NCBI GenBank assembly: GCA_022457155.1
Contig: JAJGOT010000003.1
Span: 3,845,501-3,909,500 of the forward strand
Origin: Cladopsammia gracilis
Lineage: Eukaryota; Cnidaria; Anthozoa; Scleractinia; Dendrophylliidae
Length of the DNA stretch: 64,000 nt
Direction: 5' to 3'
Under the pieces are notes generated by a model. The model was not told the DNA's origin. It saw only the letters and a list, made by a program, of their open reading frames with translations, and made no database searches. This document shows, one piece after another, positions 31,031-42,500 of this stretch. Numbering within the stretch: position 1 is the stretch's first letter; every line of letters begins with the position of its first letter. A program made the translations under genes and the position numbers.

Positions 31031-32662
31031 ATCCAGGCACTTTTTATTGTACTTGCCGTTTGTGTGATTAACCCCTAATTTCTCCTTAAAATATCACTAT
31101 TATATTAGAACGGGTTCCACTTGAGTGTCGCAAAACCAAAGTGATCACTCTGACCAATCACAACACAGACAAAATGAACCAATCCAATGAACCAATCACA
31201 ACAGAGGCAGACAATCCAATAAACCAATCACAACAGAGGTACACAATCCAATGAAAAAAACACAACAAAGGCAAACAATCGAATGAGCCAATCACAACAG
31301 AGGCAGACCATCCAATGAGTCAATCACGACACAGGCAGACAATCCAATGAACCAATAAGAACAGAGGCAGACAATCCAATGAACCAATCACAGCAGAGGC
31401 AGACAATCCAATGAGACAATCACAACAGAGGCAGAGAATCCAATGAGCCAATCACAACAGAGGCAGAGAATCCAATGAACCAATCACAACAGAGGCAGAC
31501 AAATCAATGAGTCAAGCACAACAGAGGCAGACAATCCAATGAACCAATCACAACAGAAGCAGACAATCCAATGAACCAATCTCAGCAGAGGCAGACAATC
31601 AAATGAACCAATCACAAAAGAGGCAGGCAATCAAATGAACCAATCACAACAGAGGCAGACAATCCAATGAACCAATCACAACAGAGGCAGACAATATAAT
31701 GAACCAATCACAACAGAGGCAGAGAATCCAATAAACCAATGAAAACAGAGGCAGACAATCGAATGAGTCAATCACAACAGATGTAGACAATCCAATAAGT
31801 CAATCACAACACAGGCAGACAATCCAATGAGTCAATCACAAGAGAGGCAGACAATCCAATGAACCAATCACAACAGAGGCAGACAATCCAATGAGTCAAT
31901 CACAAGACAGGCAGACAATCGAATGAGTCAATCACAACAGAGGTAGACAATCCAATGAGTCAATCAGAACAGAGGTATGCAATCAAATGAACCAATTACA
32001 ACAGAGACAGACAATCAAATGAACCAATCACAACAGAAACAGGCAATCCACTGAACCAATCACAACAGAGGCAGATAATCCAATAAACTAATCACAACAG
32101 AGGCAGACAATCCAACGAACTAATCGCAACAGAAAAAGACAATCCAATGAGCCAATGACAACAGAGGCAGACAATCCAATGAGCCAATCACAACAGAGGC
32201 AGACAATCCAATGAGTCTATCACAAGAGATGCAGAAAATCCAATGAGTCAATCACAACACAGGTAGACAATAACAACAGAGGTCAATCACAACTGTAGTC
32301 AATCACAACAGAGGCATACAATCCAATGAGTCAATCACAACAGAGGCATACAATCCAATGAGCCAATCACAACAGAGAGAGACAATCCAATGAACCAATC
32401 ACAACAGAGGCAGTCAATCCAATGAGTCAATCACAACAGGGGTAGACAATCCAATGAACCAATCACAACAGAGGCAGACAATCCAATGAGTCAATAGGGA
32501 GCTTAAGATCCAGGACGCGACGGCTTTTAGAACGCGGTGACCGAGCTAAAGCCTGCAACGAGAACGCCGTTCTAAGCTCGGGAAAAATAAACTTTTAAGT
32601 TTTGCGATGCGACGCGGTTGTTCAAGATTTTTGTTTTGACAAAAGAAAACGCAAAATATAAA

Positions 32663-32917
32663 ATGAGCTCGTTCAAAGAAGTCCAAGAAATGTTGTTATT
32701 GTGCTTGGAAGAAGAAATCATTGATGATGAAGAATTTGCCGTGTTGTACGAGGCATACACACCGCAGAATCCTCCATTTGCTCACTCGTCGTATGAGAAA
32801 TTTTCTCTTGTAAATGAAGACCCGTCTAAATGTAAAGCAAATTTTCGCGTGGAAAAGGGAGATATCTCTTTACTTGTTGAAACCCTAAGAGTTCCTCCTA
32901 TCCAAAGCATTCTCTAA
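32663..32917 (+). pseudogene. PIF/Harbinger transposase N-terminal fragment
   Basis: An 84-residue frame starting MSSFKEVQEMLLLCLEEEI and containing KANFRVEKGDISLLVETLRV, which matches the conserved ...EFRFxKxDIxxLxExLxxP segment near the start of Harbinger transposases. It then stops (QSIL-TAA) instead of continuing into the DDE domain, so it is truncated by the internal deletion. An in-frame ATG 45 bp upstream also exists; the chosen start gives the family-like acidic N-terminus. Confidence 0.7.
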
Positions 32918-33106
32918 TTCGGAGGGCTCGTCTGGCGTTATTCCCGCAGCTTTTTCTTCATCCCTCAGTTTTCTCTTGTACCTAATAACAAGAATTCCCA
33001 CTTGGTCGCGAACCGACCGCTTATCATCGCTAAATTTAGGAACTGAACATTTATTCAAAGTCGGCAATTTTTTCCCACAGGCTGCTTCTCTGTGTGGACT
33101 TGGCAA
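32885..33106 (-). pseudogene. Harbinger Myb/SANT-like accessory protein fragment
   Basis: The minus-strand frame contains DDKRSVRDQVGILVIRYKRK followed by a basic-acidic helix EEKAAGITPDEPSELENAL. This resembles the C-terminal half of the Myb-like DNA-binding protein of metazoan Harbinger elements (RSVRxRxxxL...KxxxKxxEEExASGI). The N-terminal tryptophan part is absent or split by an intron upstream. Convergent with the transposase fragment, overlapping it by about 30 bp. Confidence 0.6.
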
Positions 33107-34050
33107 CTTCCCTACACAGGATTATGCCGTGGTCGTTTGTCCAAGACATCACCGAACTAAAAGAAAAAATAAAACAACAACATCTTTAAAACCGAGATAA
33201 ATTGAGCTCAGACTGAGTTGCCGAAAATAATTTTGTGCTTAATTCCACGAAACATCACTTCTTGCATGTTCTTAGCAAATTAACGCTTAATTTTGCTAAA
33301 TACAAGGGTAAAAAACAGGGGGAAAAAAGAGGAAGCTTGGAGGCACAACTTACTTCGAAGATTTTGTCGAAGCCATTCTTCGCTAACCTAAGTCAACCTG
33401 TAAATAAAGTTTAAAAAAAGTCAGAGCTTTCTCATTTTTGCCGCGTAAATTTCGCTAGAAAGTTTCAATATGAATCAAGGTTTCGATTTATGTTTAGAGT
33501 TGGCACTTAATACACCGTTTTCTTCAAAACAAGAACATTTAATACTCACGTTTTCTACACAACGCCAAATCCTTCTGACTCGAGTTGTCTACGCGACGGC
33601 GACGCTGCGAGCCAGCACTCCGAGGCAAGCGGACTGCTGCTTTTCTGTGAAAAATTACTTCCGGCCGCGTCTCAAAACCGTCGCGTCCTGGATCTTAAGC
33701 TCCCTAATGACAACAGAGGCAGAGAATCCAATGAACCAATCACAACGGAGGCAGACAATCCAATGAGTTAATCACAAATGGCAGACAATCCAATGAGTCA
33801 ATCACGACAGAGGTAGACGATCCAATGAACCAATCACAACAGAGGCAGACAATCCAATGAGTCAATCACAAGAGGCAGACAATCCAATGAGTCAATCACA
33901 ACAGAGGTAGACAATCCAATGAGTCAATCACAACAGAGGTATACAATCCAATGAACCAATCACAACAGAGGCAGACAATCCAATGAACTAATCGCAACAG
34001 AAACAGACAATCAAATGAACCAATCACAACAGAGGCAGACAATCAAATGA

Positions 34051-34200
34051 CTATCCAGGCACTTTTTATTGTACTTGCCGTTTGTGTGATTAACCCCTAA
34101 TTTCTCCTTAAAATATCACTATTATATTAGAGCGGGTTCCCCTTAAGTGTCGCCAAACCAAAGTGATCACTCTGAACAATCACAACACAGACAAAATGAA
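34051..34200. repeat. Copy of the minisatellite's left flank, inside the array
   Basis: From CTATCCAGGCACTTTTTATT through AAAGTGATCACTCTGA this repeats 31029-31180 with few changes (AGCGGG for AACGGG). Unique flank plus array start were duplicated together, 3022 bp apart including the later Harbinger insertion. Confidence 0.9.
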
Positions 34201-37200
34201 CCAATCCAATGAACCAATCACAACAGAGGCAGACAATCCAACAAACAAACACAGCAGAGGCAGACAATCCAATGAGACAATCACAACAGAGGCAGAGAAT
34301 CTAATGAGCCAATCACAACAGAGGCAGACAATCCAATGAGTCAATCACAACAGAGGTAGACAATCCAATGAGTCAATCACAACAGAGGCATACAATCCAA
34401 TGAGTCAATCACAACAGAGGCATACAATCCAATGAACCAATCACAACAAAGGTAGACAATCCAATGAGTCAATCACAAAAGAGGCATACAATCCAATGAA
34501 CCAATCACAACAGAGGCAGACAATCCAATGAACTAATCGCCACAGAAACAGACAATCCAATGAGCCAATGACAAAAGAGGCAGACAATCAAATGAACCAA
34601 TCACAACAGAGGCAGACAATCCAATGAACCAATCACAACAGAGGCAGACAATCCAATGAACCAATCACAACAGAGGCAGACAATCCAATAAACCAATCAA
34701 AACATAGGCAGACAATCGAATGAGTCAATCACAACAGAGGTAGACAATCCAATAAGTCAATCACAACACAGGCAGACAATCCAATGAGTCAATCACAAGA
34801 GAGGCAGACAATCCAATGAACCAATCACAACAGAGGCAGACAATCCAATGAGTCAATCACAAGAGAGGCAGACAATCCAATGAGTCAATCACAACAGAGG
34901 TAGACAATCCAATGAGTCAATCATAACTGAGGTATACAATCCAATGAGTCAATCACAACAGAGGTATACAATCCAATGAACCAATCACAACAGAGGCAGA
35001 TCATCCAATGAACTAATCGCAACAGAAACAGACAATCAAATGAACCAATAACAGCAGACACAGACAATCCAATGAACCAATCAGAACAGAGGCAGACAAT
35101 CAAGTGAACCAATCACAACAGAGACAGACAATCCAATGAACCAATAACACAGGCAGACAATCCAATGAACCAATCAGAAAAGAGGTAGACAATCAAATGA
35201 ACCAGTCAGAACATAGGCAGACAATCCAATAAACCAATTACAACAGAGGCCGACTATCCAAAGAACCAATCAGAACAAAGGCAGACAATCAAATGAACCA
35301 ATCAGAAGAGAGGCAGATAATCCAATGAGTCAATCACAACAGAGGTAGATAATCCAATGAGTCAATCAGAACAGAGGTATACAATCCAATGAGTGAATCA
35401 CAACAGAGGTATACAATCCAATGAACCTATCTAAACAGAGACAGACAATCCAATGAACCAATCACAACAGAGGTAGACAATCCAATGAGTCAATCACAAC
35501 AGAAGCATACAATCCAATGAACTAATCACAACAGAGGCAGACAATCCAATGAACTAATCGCAACAGAAAAAGACAATCCAATGAGCCAATGACAACAGAG
35601 GCAGACAATCCAATGAGCCAATCACAACAGAGGCAGACAATCCAACGAGTATCACAAGAGATGCAGACAATCCAATGAGTCAATCACAACACAGGTAGAC
35701 AATCCAATGAGTCAATCACAACAGAGGCATACACTCCAATGAGTCAATCACAACAGAGGCATACAATCCAATGAACCAATCACAACAGAGGTAGACAATC
35801 CAATGAGTCAATCACAACAGAAGCATACAATCCAATGAACCAATCACAACAGAGGCAGACAATCCAATTAACTAATCGCAACATAAACAGACAATCCAAA
35901 GAGCCAATGACAAAAGAGGCAGACAATCAAATGAACCAATCACAACAGAGGCAGAGAATCCAATAAACCAATCAAAACAGAGGCAGACAATCCAATGAGT
36001 CAATCACAAGAGAGGCAGACAATCCAATGAACCAATCACAACAGAGGCAGACAATCCAATGAACCAATCACAACAGAGGCAGACGATCCAATGAACCAAT
36101 CACAACAGAGGCAGACAATTCAATGAGTCAATCACAACAGAGGAAGACAATCCAATGAAAAAATCACAACAGAAGCAGACAATCCAATGAAACAATCACA
36201 ACAGAGGCAGACAATCCAATGAGTCAATCACAACAGAGGTAGACAATCCAATGAGTCAATCACAACAGACTGGTTCATCCAAAGCGCCAATGACAAAAGA
36301 GGCAGACAATCAAATGAACCAATCACAACAGAGGTAGACAATCGAATGAGTCAATCACAAGAGAGGCAGACAATCCAATGAACCAATCACAACAGTGGCA
36401 GACAATCCAATGAGTCAATCACAAGAGAGGCAGATAATCCAATGAGTTAATCACAACAGAGGTAGATAATCCAATGAGTCAATCAGAACAGAGGTATATA
36501 ATCCATTGAGTGAATCACAAAAGAGGTATACAATCCAATGAACCTATCTAAACAGAGACAGACAATCCAATGAACCAATCACAACAGAGGCAGACAATCC
36601 AATGAACTAATCGCAACATAAACAGACAATCCAATGAGCCAATGACAAAAGAGGCAGACAATCAAATGAACCAATCACAACAGAGCCAGAGAATCCAATA
36701 AACCAATCAAAACAGAGGCAGACAATCGAATGAGTCAATCACAACAGAGGTAGACAATCCAAAAAGGCAATCACAACACAGGCAGACAATCCAATGAGTA
36801 AATCACAAGAGAGGCAGACAATCCAATGAACCTATCACAACAGAGGCAGAGAATCCAATAAACCAATCAAAACAGAGGCAGACAATCGAATGAGTCAATC
36901 ACAACAGATGTAGACAATCCACAACACAGGCAGACAATTCAATGAGTCAATCACAACAGAGGCAGACAATCCAATGAGTCAATCACAACAGAGGCATACA
37001 ATCCAATGAGTCAATCACAACAGAGGCATACAATCCAATGAACCAATCACAACAAAGGTAGACAATCCAATGAGTCAATCACAAAAGAGGCATACAATCC
37101 AATGAACTAATCACAACAGAGGCAGACAATCCAATGAACTAATCGCCACAGAAACAGACAATCCAATGAGCCAATGACAAAAGAGGCAGACAATCAAATG

Positions 37201-38437
37201 AACCAATCACAACAGAGGCAGACAATCCAATGAACCAATCACAACAGAGGCAGACAATCCAATGAACCAATCACAACAGAGGCAGACAATCCAATAAACC
37301 AATCAAAACATAGGCAGACAATCGAATGAGTCAATCACAACAGAGGTAGACAATCCAATAAGTCAATCACAACACAGGCAGACAATCCAATGAGTCAATC
37401 ACAAGAGAGGCAGACAATCCAATGAACCAATCACAACAGAGGCAGACAATCCAATGAGTCAATCACAAGAGAGGCAGACAATCCAATGAGTCAATCACAA
37501 CAGAGGTAGACAATCCAATGAGTCAATCACAACTGAGGTATACAATCCAATGAGTCAATCACAACAGAGGTATACAATCCAATGAACCAATCACAACAGA
37601 GGCAGATCATCCAATGAACTAATCGCAACAGAAACAGACAATCAAATGAACCAATAACAACAGACACAGACAATCCAATGAACCAATCAGAACAGAGGCA
37701 GACAATCAAGTGAACCAATCACAACAGAGACAGACAATCCAATGAACCAATAACACAGGCAGACAATCCAATGAACCAATCAGAAAAGAGGTAGACAATC
37801 AAATGAACCAGTCAGAACATAGGCAGACAATCCAATAAACCAATTACAACAGAGGCCGACTATCCAATGAACCAATCAAAACAAAGGCAGACAATCAAAT
37901 GAACCAATCAGAAGAGAGGCAGATAATCCAATGAGTCAATCACAACAGAGGTAGATAATCCAATGAGTCAATCAGAACAGAGGTATACAATCCAATGAGT
38001 GAATCACAACAGAGGTATACAATCCAATGAACCTATCTAAACAGAGACAGACAATCCAATGAACCAATCACAACAGAGGTAGACAATCCAATGAGTCAAT
38101 CACAACAGAAGCATACAATCCAATGAACTAATCACAACAGAGGCAGACAATCCAATGAACTAATCGCAACAGAAAAAGACAATCCAATGAGCCAATGACA
38201 ACAGAGGCAGACAATCCAATGAGCCAATCACAACAGAGGCAGACAATCCAACGAGTATCACAAGAGATGCAGACAATCCAATGAGTCAATCACAACACAG
38301 GTAGACAATCCAATGAGTCAATCACAACAGAGGCATACACTCCAATGAGTCAATCACAACAGAGGCATACAATCCAATGAACCAATCACAACAGATAAAC
38401 GTTTGAAATGCAAGGCTAGTACAACGGAAATTAATGG

Positions 38438-38484
38438 CAGGTTTAATGGCCAATATTTCGACTAGTAGAACTAGTCTTCTACAG
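38438..38484 (-). ncRNA. Hammerhead-like motif, left arm
   Basis: Exact complement of the motif at 39544-39590: CTGTAGA, A, a six-pair stem GACTAG/CTAGTC, GAAA. See the right-arm entry. Confidence 0.3.
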
Positions 38485-38694
38485 GGCCAGCGTAGGAGTG
38501 AAAATAATATACAACGGCTCTTAAATTTGAATTAAGATAACAAGTATATGATTGGCTAATATAAGATTACATGAAAAATATCTAACTAAGTTGTAACAAG
38601 ATATAGTGACGTATATAATGTAGGCACAAAACAATGGCTAGTAAGTCTGATAATAAAATAAAGCATATCATAGTTATCGTAAATATAATCTACT

Positions 38695-38997
38695 TCAGTG
38701 TTCATCACGTCTGTTTATGCCATTAGGTGTTAGTGTTTTGCCTTTTTGAATGAGATAGGCTTCTCTTGCTTTGCGGCGGGAGGTGTTTTTTGTCGGTAAT
38801 AGTTCCAGAGGGACGAGTTTCATATCTGCAATGGAGTGACCTGGTAGGGTGAAGTGGGTAGGAACTGCAGCAGATGAATTTGCGTGACTTGTGTTATTAG
38901 TAGCTTGTCTATGTTCAGTAAATCGTTCGCGAAGTGTGCGTTTAGTTTCCCCAATATATTGCTTGTTACATTTTTTGCATTCAATCATATAAATCAA
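38695..38997 (-). pseudogene. GIY-YIG endonuclease domain, left arm copy
   Basis: Minus-strand frame beginning in the arm at LIYMIECKKCNKQYIGET, then TLRERFTEHR, and ending LTPNGINRRDEH-stop. It is identical in translation to the right copy from that point. Truncated just before the GIY motif at the palindrome centre; the open frame continues through the spacer by chance. Confidence 0.8.
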
Positions 38998-39333
38998 ATA
39001 AAACAGCATATAACCTGCAACTCTAAAAACTTGATTTATATGATTGAATGCAAAAAATGTAACAAGCAATATATTGGGGAAACTAAACGCACACTTCGCG
39101 AACGATTTACTGAACATAGACAAGCTACTAATAACACAAGTCACGCAAATTCATCTGCTGCAGTTCCTACCCACTTCACCCTACCAGGTCACTCCATTGC
39201 AGATATGAAACTCGTCCCTCTGGAACTATTACCGACAAAAAACACCTCCCGCCGCAAAGCAAGAGAAGCCTATCTCATTCAAAAAGGCAAAACACTAACA
39301 CCTAATGGCATAAACAGACGTGATGAACACTGA
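38998..39333 (+). pseudogene. GIY-YIG endonuclease domain, right arm copy
   Basis: The frame reads IKQHITCNSKNLIYMIECKK then CNKQYIGETKRTLRERFTEH, giving GIY, CxxC zinc pair, YIG, Arg and His of the Penelope-type endonuclease. It ends with FTLPGHSIADMKL, AREAYLIQKG and LTPNGINRRDEH-stop, the standard C-terminus of these elements. It is the C-terminal part of a polyprotein whose reverse transcriptase was lost by 5' truncation. The frame is open upstream only through the antisense of the left arm. Confidence 0.85.
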
Positions 39334-39543
39334 AGTAGATTATATTTACGATAACTATGATATGCTTTATTTTATTATCAGACTTACTAGCCATTGTTTT
39401 GTGCCTACATTATATACGTCACTATATCTTGTTACAACTTAGTTAGATATTTTTCATGTAATCTTATATTAGCCAATCATATACTTGTTATCTCAATTCA
39501 AATTTAAGAGCCGTTGTATATTATTTTCACTCCTACGCTGGCC

Positions 39544-39590
39544 CTGTAGAAGACTAGTTCTACTAGTCGAAATATTGGCCATTAAACCTG
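39544..39590 (+). ncRNA. Hammerhead-like motif, right arm
   Basis: CTGTAGA, one extra A, stem GACTAG/CTAGTC with loop TTCTA, then GAAA, placed 200 bp after the endonuclease stop. The layout is the same as at 17596 in an unrelated copy, but CTGTAGA differs from the hammerhead CTGANGA, so it is probably inactive or a different structure. Confidence 0.3.
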
Positions 39591-42500
39591 CCATTAATTT
39601 CCGTTGTACTAGCCTTGCATTTCAAACGTTTATCTACACCTTGGGTGACGTCTAGTACTCGCATCCCTTTATAAAGGAGATCCGGAAAGCAAGTTACCAC
39701 TATTTATCGCAGTGTTGAGTGGTCCTCTGCATTTAAACGTTTTAATCACAACAGAGGTAGACAATCCAATGAGTCAATCACAACAGAAGCATACAATCCA
39801 ATGAACCAATCACAACAGAGGCAGACAATCCAATTAACTAATCGCAACATAAACAGACAATCCAAAGAGCCAATGACAAAAGAGGCAGACAATCAAATGA
39901 ACCAATCACAACAGAGGCAGACAATCGAATGAGTCAATCACAACAGAGGTAGACAATCCAAAAAGGCAATCACAACACAGGCAGACAATCCAATGAGTCA
40001 ATCACAAGAGAGGCAGACAATCCAATGAACCAATCACAACAGAGGCAGACAATCCAATGAACCAATCACAACAGAGGCAGACGATCCAATGAACCAATCA
40101 CAACAGAGGCAGACAATTCAATGAGTCAATCACAACAGAGGAAGACAATCCAATGAAAAAATCACAACAGAAGCAGACAATCCAATGAAACAATCACAAC
40201 AGAGGCGGACAATCCAATGAGTCAATCACAACAGAGGTAGACAATCCAATGAGTCAATCACAACAGACTGGTTCATCCAAAGCGCCAATGACAAAAGAGG
40301 CAGACAATCAAATGAACCAATCACAACAGAGGTAGACAATCGAATGAATCAATCACAAGAGAGGCAGACAATCCAATGAACCAATCACAACAGAGGCAGA
40401 CAATCCAATTGAACAATCACAAGAGAGGCAGATAATCCAATGAGTCAATCACAACAGAGGTAGATAATCCAATGAGTCAATCAGAACAGAGGTATATAAT
40501 CCAATGAGTGAATCACAAAAGAGGTATACAATCCAATGAACCTATCTAAACAGAGACAGACAATCCAATGAACCAATCACAACAGAGGTAGACAATCCAA
40601 TGAGTCAATCACAACAGAAGCATACAATCCAATGAACCAATCACAACAGAGGCAGACAATCCAATGAACTAATCGCAACATAAACAGACAATCCAATGAG
40701 CCAATGACAAAAGAGGCAGACAATCAAATGAACCAATCACAACAGAGGCAGAGAATCCAATAAACCAATCAAAACAGAGGCAGACAATCGAATGAGTCAA
40801 TCACAACAGAGGTAGACAATCCAAAAAGGCAATCACAACACAGGCAGACAATCCAATGAGTAAATCACAAGAGAGGCAGACAATCCAATGAACCAATCAC
40901 AACAGAGGCAGACAATCCAATGAACCACTCACAACAGAGGCAGACGATCCAATGAACCAATCACAACAGAGGCAGACAATTCAATGAGTCAATCACAACA
41001 GAGGCAGACAATCCAATGAAAAAATCACAACAGAAGCAGACAATCCAATGAACCAATCACAGCAGAGGCAGACAATCTAATGAACCAATCACAACACAGG
41101 CAGACAATCCAATGAGCCAATCACAACAGAGCCAGACAATCCAATGAACCAATCACAACAGAGACACAAAAATCCAATGAACCAATCACAACACAGGCAG
41201 AGAATCCAATAAACCATTCAAAACAGAGGCAGACAATCGAATGAGTCAATCACAACAGAGGTAGACAATCCAAAAAGGCAATCACAACACAGGCAGACAT
41301 TCCAATGAGTCAATCACAAGAGAGGCAGACAATCCAATGAACCAATCACAGCAGAGGCAGACAATCAAATGAGTAAATCACAACAGAGGCAGACAATCCA
41401 ATGAACCAATCACAACAGAGGCAACAATCCAATGAACCAATTACAACACAGGCAGACAATCCAATAAACCAATCAAAACAGAGGCAGACAATCGAATGAG
41501 TCAATCACAACAGAGGTAGACAATCCAAAAAGGCAATCACAACACAGGCAGACAATCCAATGAGTCAATCACAAGAGAGGCAGACAATCCAATGAACCAA
41601 GCACAACAGAGGCAAACAATCCAATGAACCAATCACAACAGAGGCAGACGATCCAATGAACCAATCACAACAGAGGCAGACAATTCAATGAGTCAATCAC
41701 AACAGAGGCAGACAATCCAATGAAAAAATCACAACAGAAGCAGACAATCCAATGAACCAATCACAGCAGAGGCAGACAATCTAATGAACCAATCACAACA
41801 CAGGCAGACAATCCAATGAGCCAATCACAACAGAGCCAGACAATCCAATGAACCAATCACAACAGAGACACAAAAATCCAATGAACCAATCACAACACAG
41901 GCAGAGAATCCAATAAACCATTCAAAACAGAGGCAGACAATCGAATGAGTCAATCACAACAGAGGTAGACAATCCAAAAAGGCAATCACAACACAGGCAG
42001 ACATTCCAATGAGTCAATCACAAGAGAGGCAGACAATCCAATGAACCAATCACAGCAGAGGCAGACAATCAAATGAGTAAATCACAACAGAGGCAGACAA
42101 TCCAATGAACCAATCACAACAGAGGCAACAATCCAATGAACCAATTACAACACAGGCAGACAATCCAATAAACCAATCAAAACAGAGGCAGACAATCGAA
42201 TGAGTCAATCACAACAGAGGTAGACAATCCAAAAAGGCAATCACAACACAGGCAGACAATCCAATGAGTCAATCACAAGAGAGGCAGACAATCCAATGAA
42301 CCAAGCACAACAGAGGCAAACAATCCAATGAACCAATCACAACAGAGGCAGACGATCCAATGAACCAATCACAACAGAGGCAGACAATTCAATGAGTCAA
42401 TCACAACAGAGGCAGACAATCCAATGAAAAAATCACAACAGAAGCAGACAATCCAATGAACCAATCACAGCAGAGGCAGACAATCAAATGAGTAAATCAC

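Larger units (their letters stand above)
32496..33705. mobile_element. Internally deleted Harbinger-type element, 1210 bp
   Basis: The ends AGGGAGCTTAAGATCCAGGA and TCCTGGATCTTAAGCTCCCT are exact inverted repeats extending through CGCGACGG. AAT flanks both sides (32493-32495 and 33706-33708), and the minisatellite resumes beyond. It holds the N-terminus of a transposase on + and part of a Myb-like protein on -, the two-gene arrangement of PIF/Harbinger elements. The catalytic DDE part is missing. Confidence 0.85.
38395..39743. mobile_element. Palindromic Penelope-like insertion, 11-bp TSD
   Basis: Two arms of 603 bp (38395-38997 and 39031-39633) are near-perfect reverse complements (one mismatch seen, near 38531) around a 33-bp spacer. 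The right copy runs a further 110 bp and ends GCATTTAAACGTTT. AATCACAACAG flanks both borders (38384-38394 and 39744-39754); this is also satellite sequence, but the array is otherwise in register. Each arm has the GIY-YIG endonuclease and a hammerhead-like motif. It is best read as one insertion event with a 5'-truncated, inverted twin. Confidence 0.85.

Noticed and set aside
33470..33766. 98-codon frame across the right end of the Harbinger element
   Set aside because: It runs from the element through the TIR into minisatellite DNA, so it cannot be a native gene.
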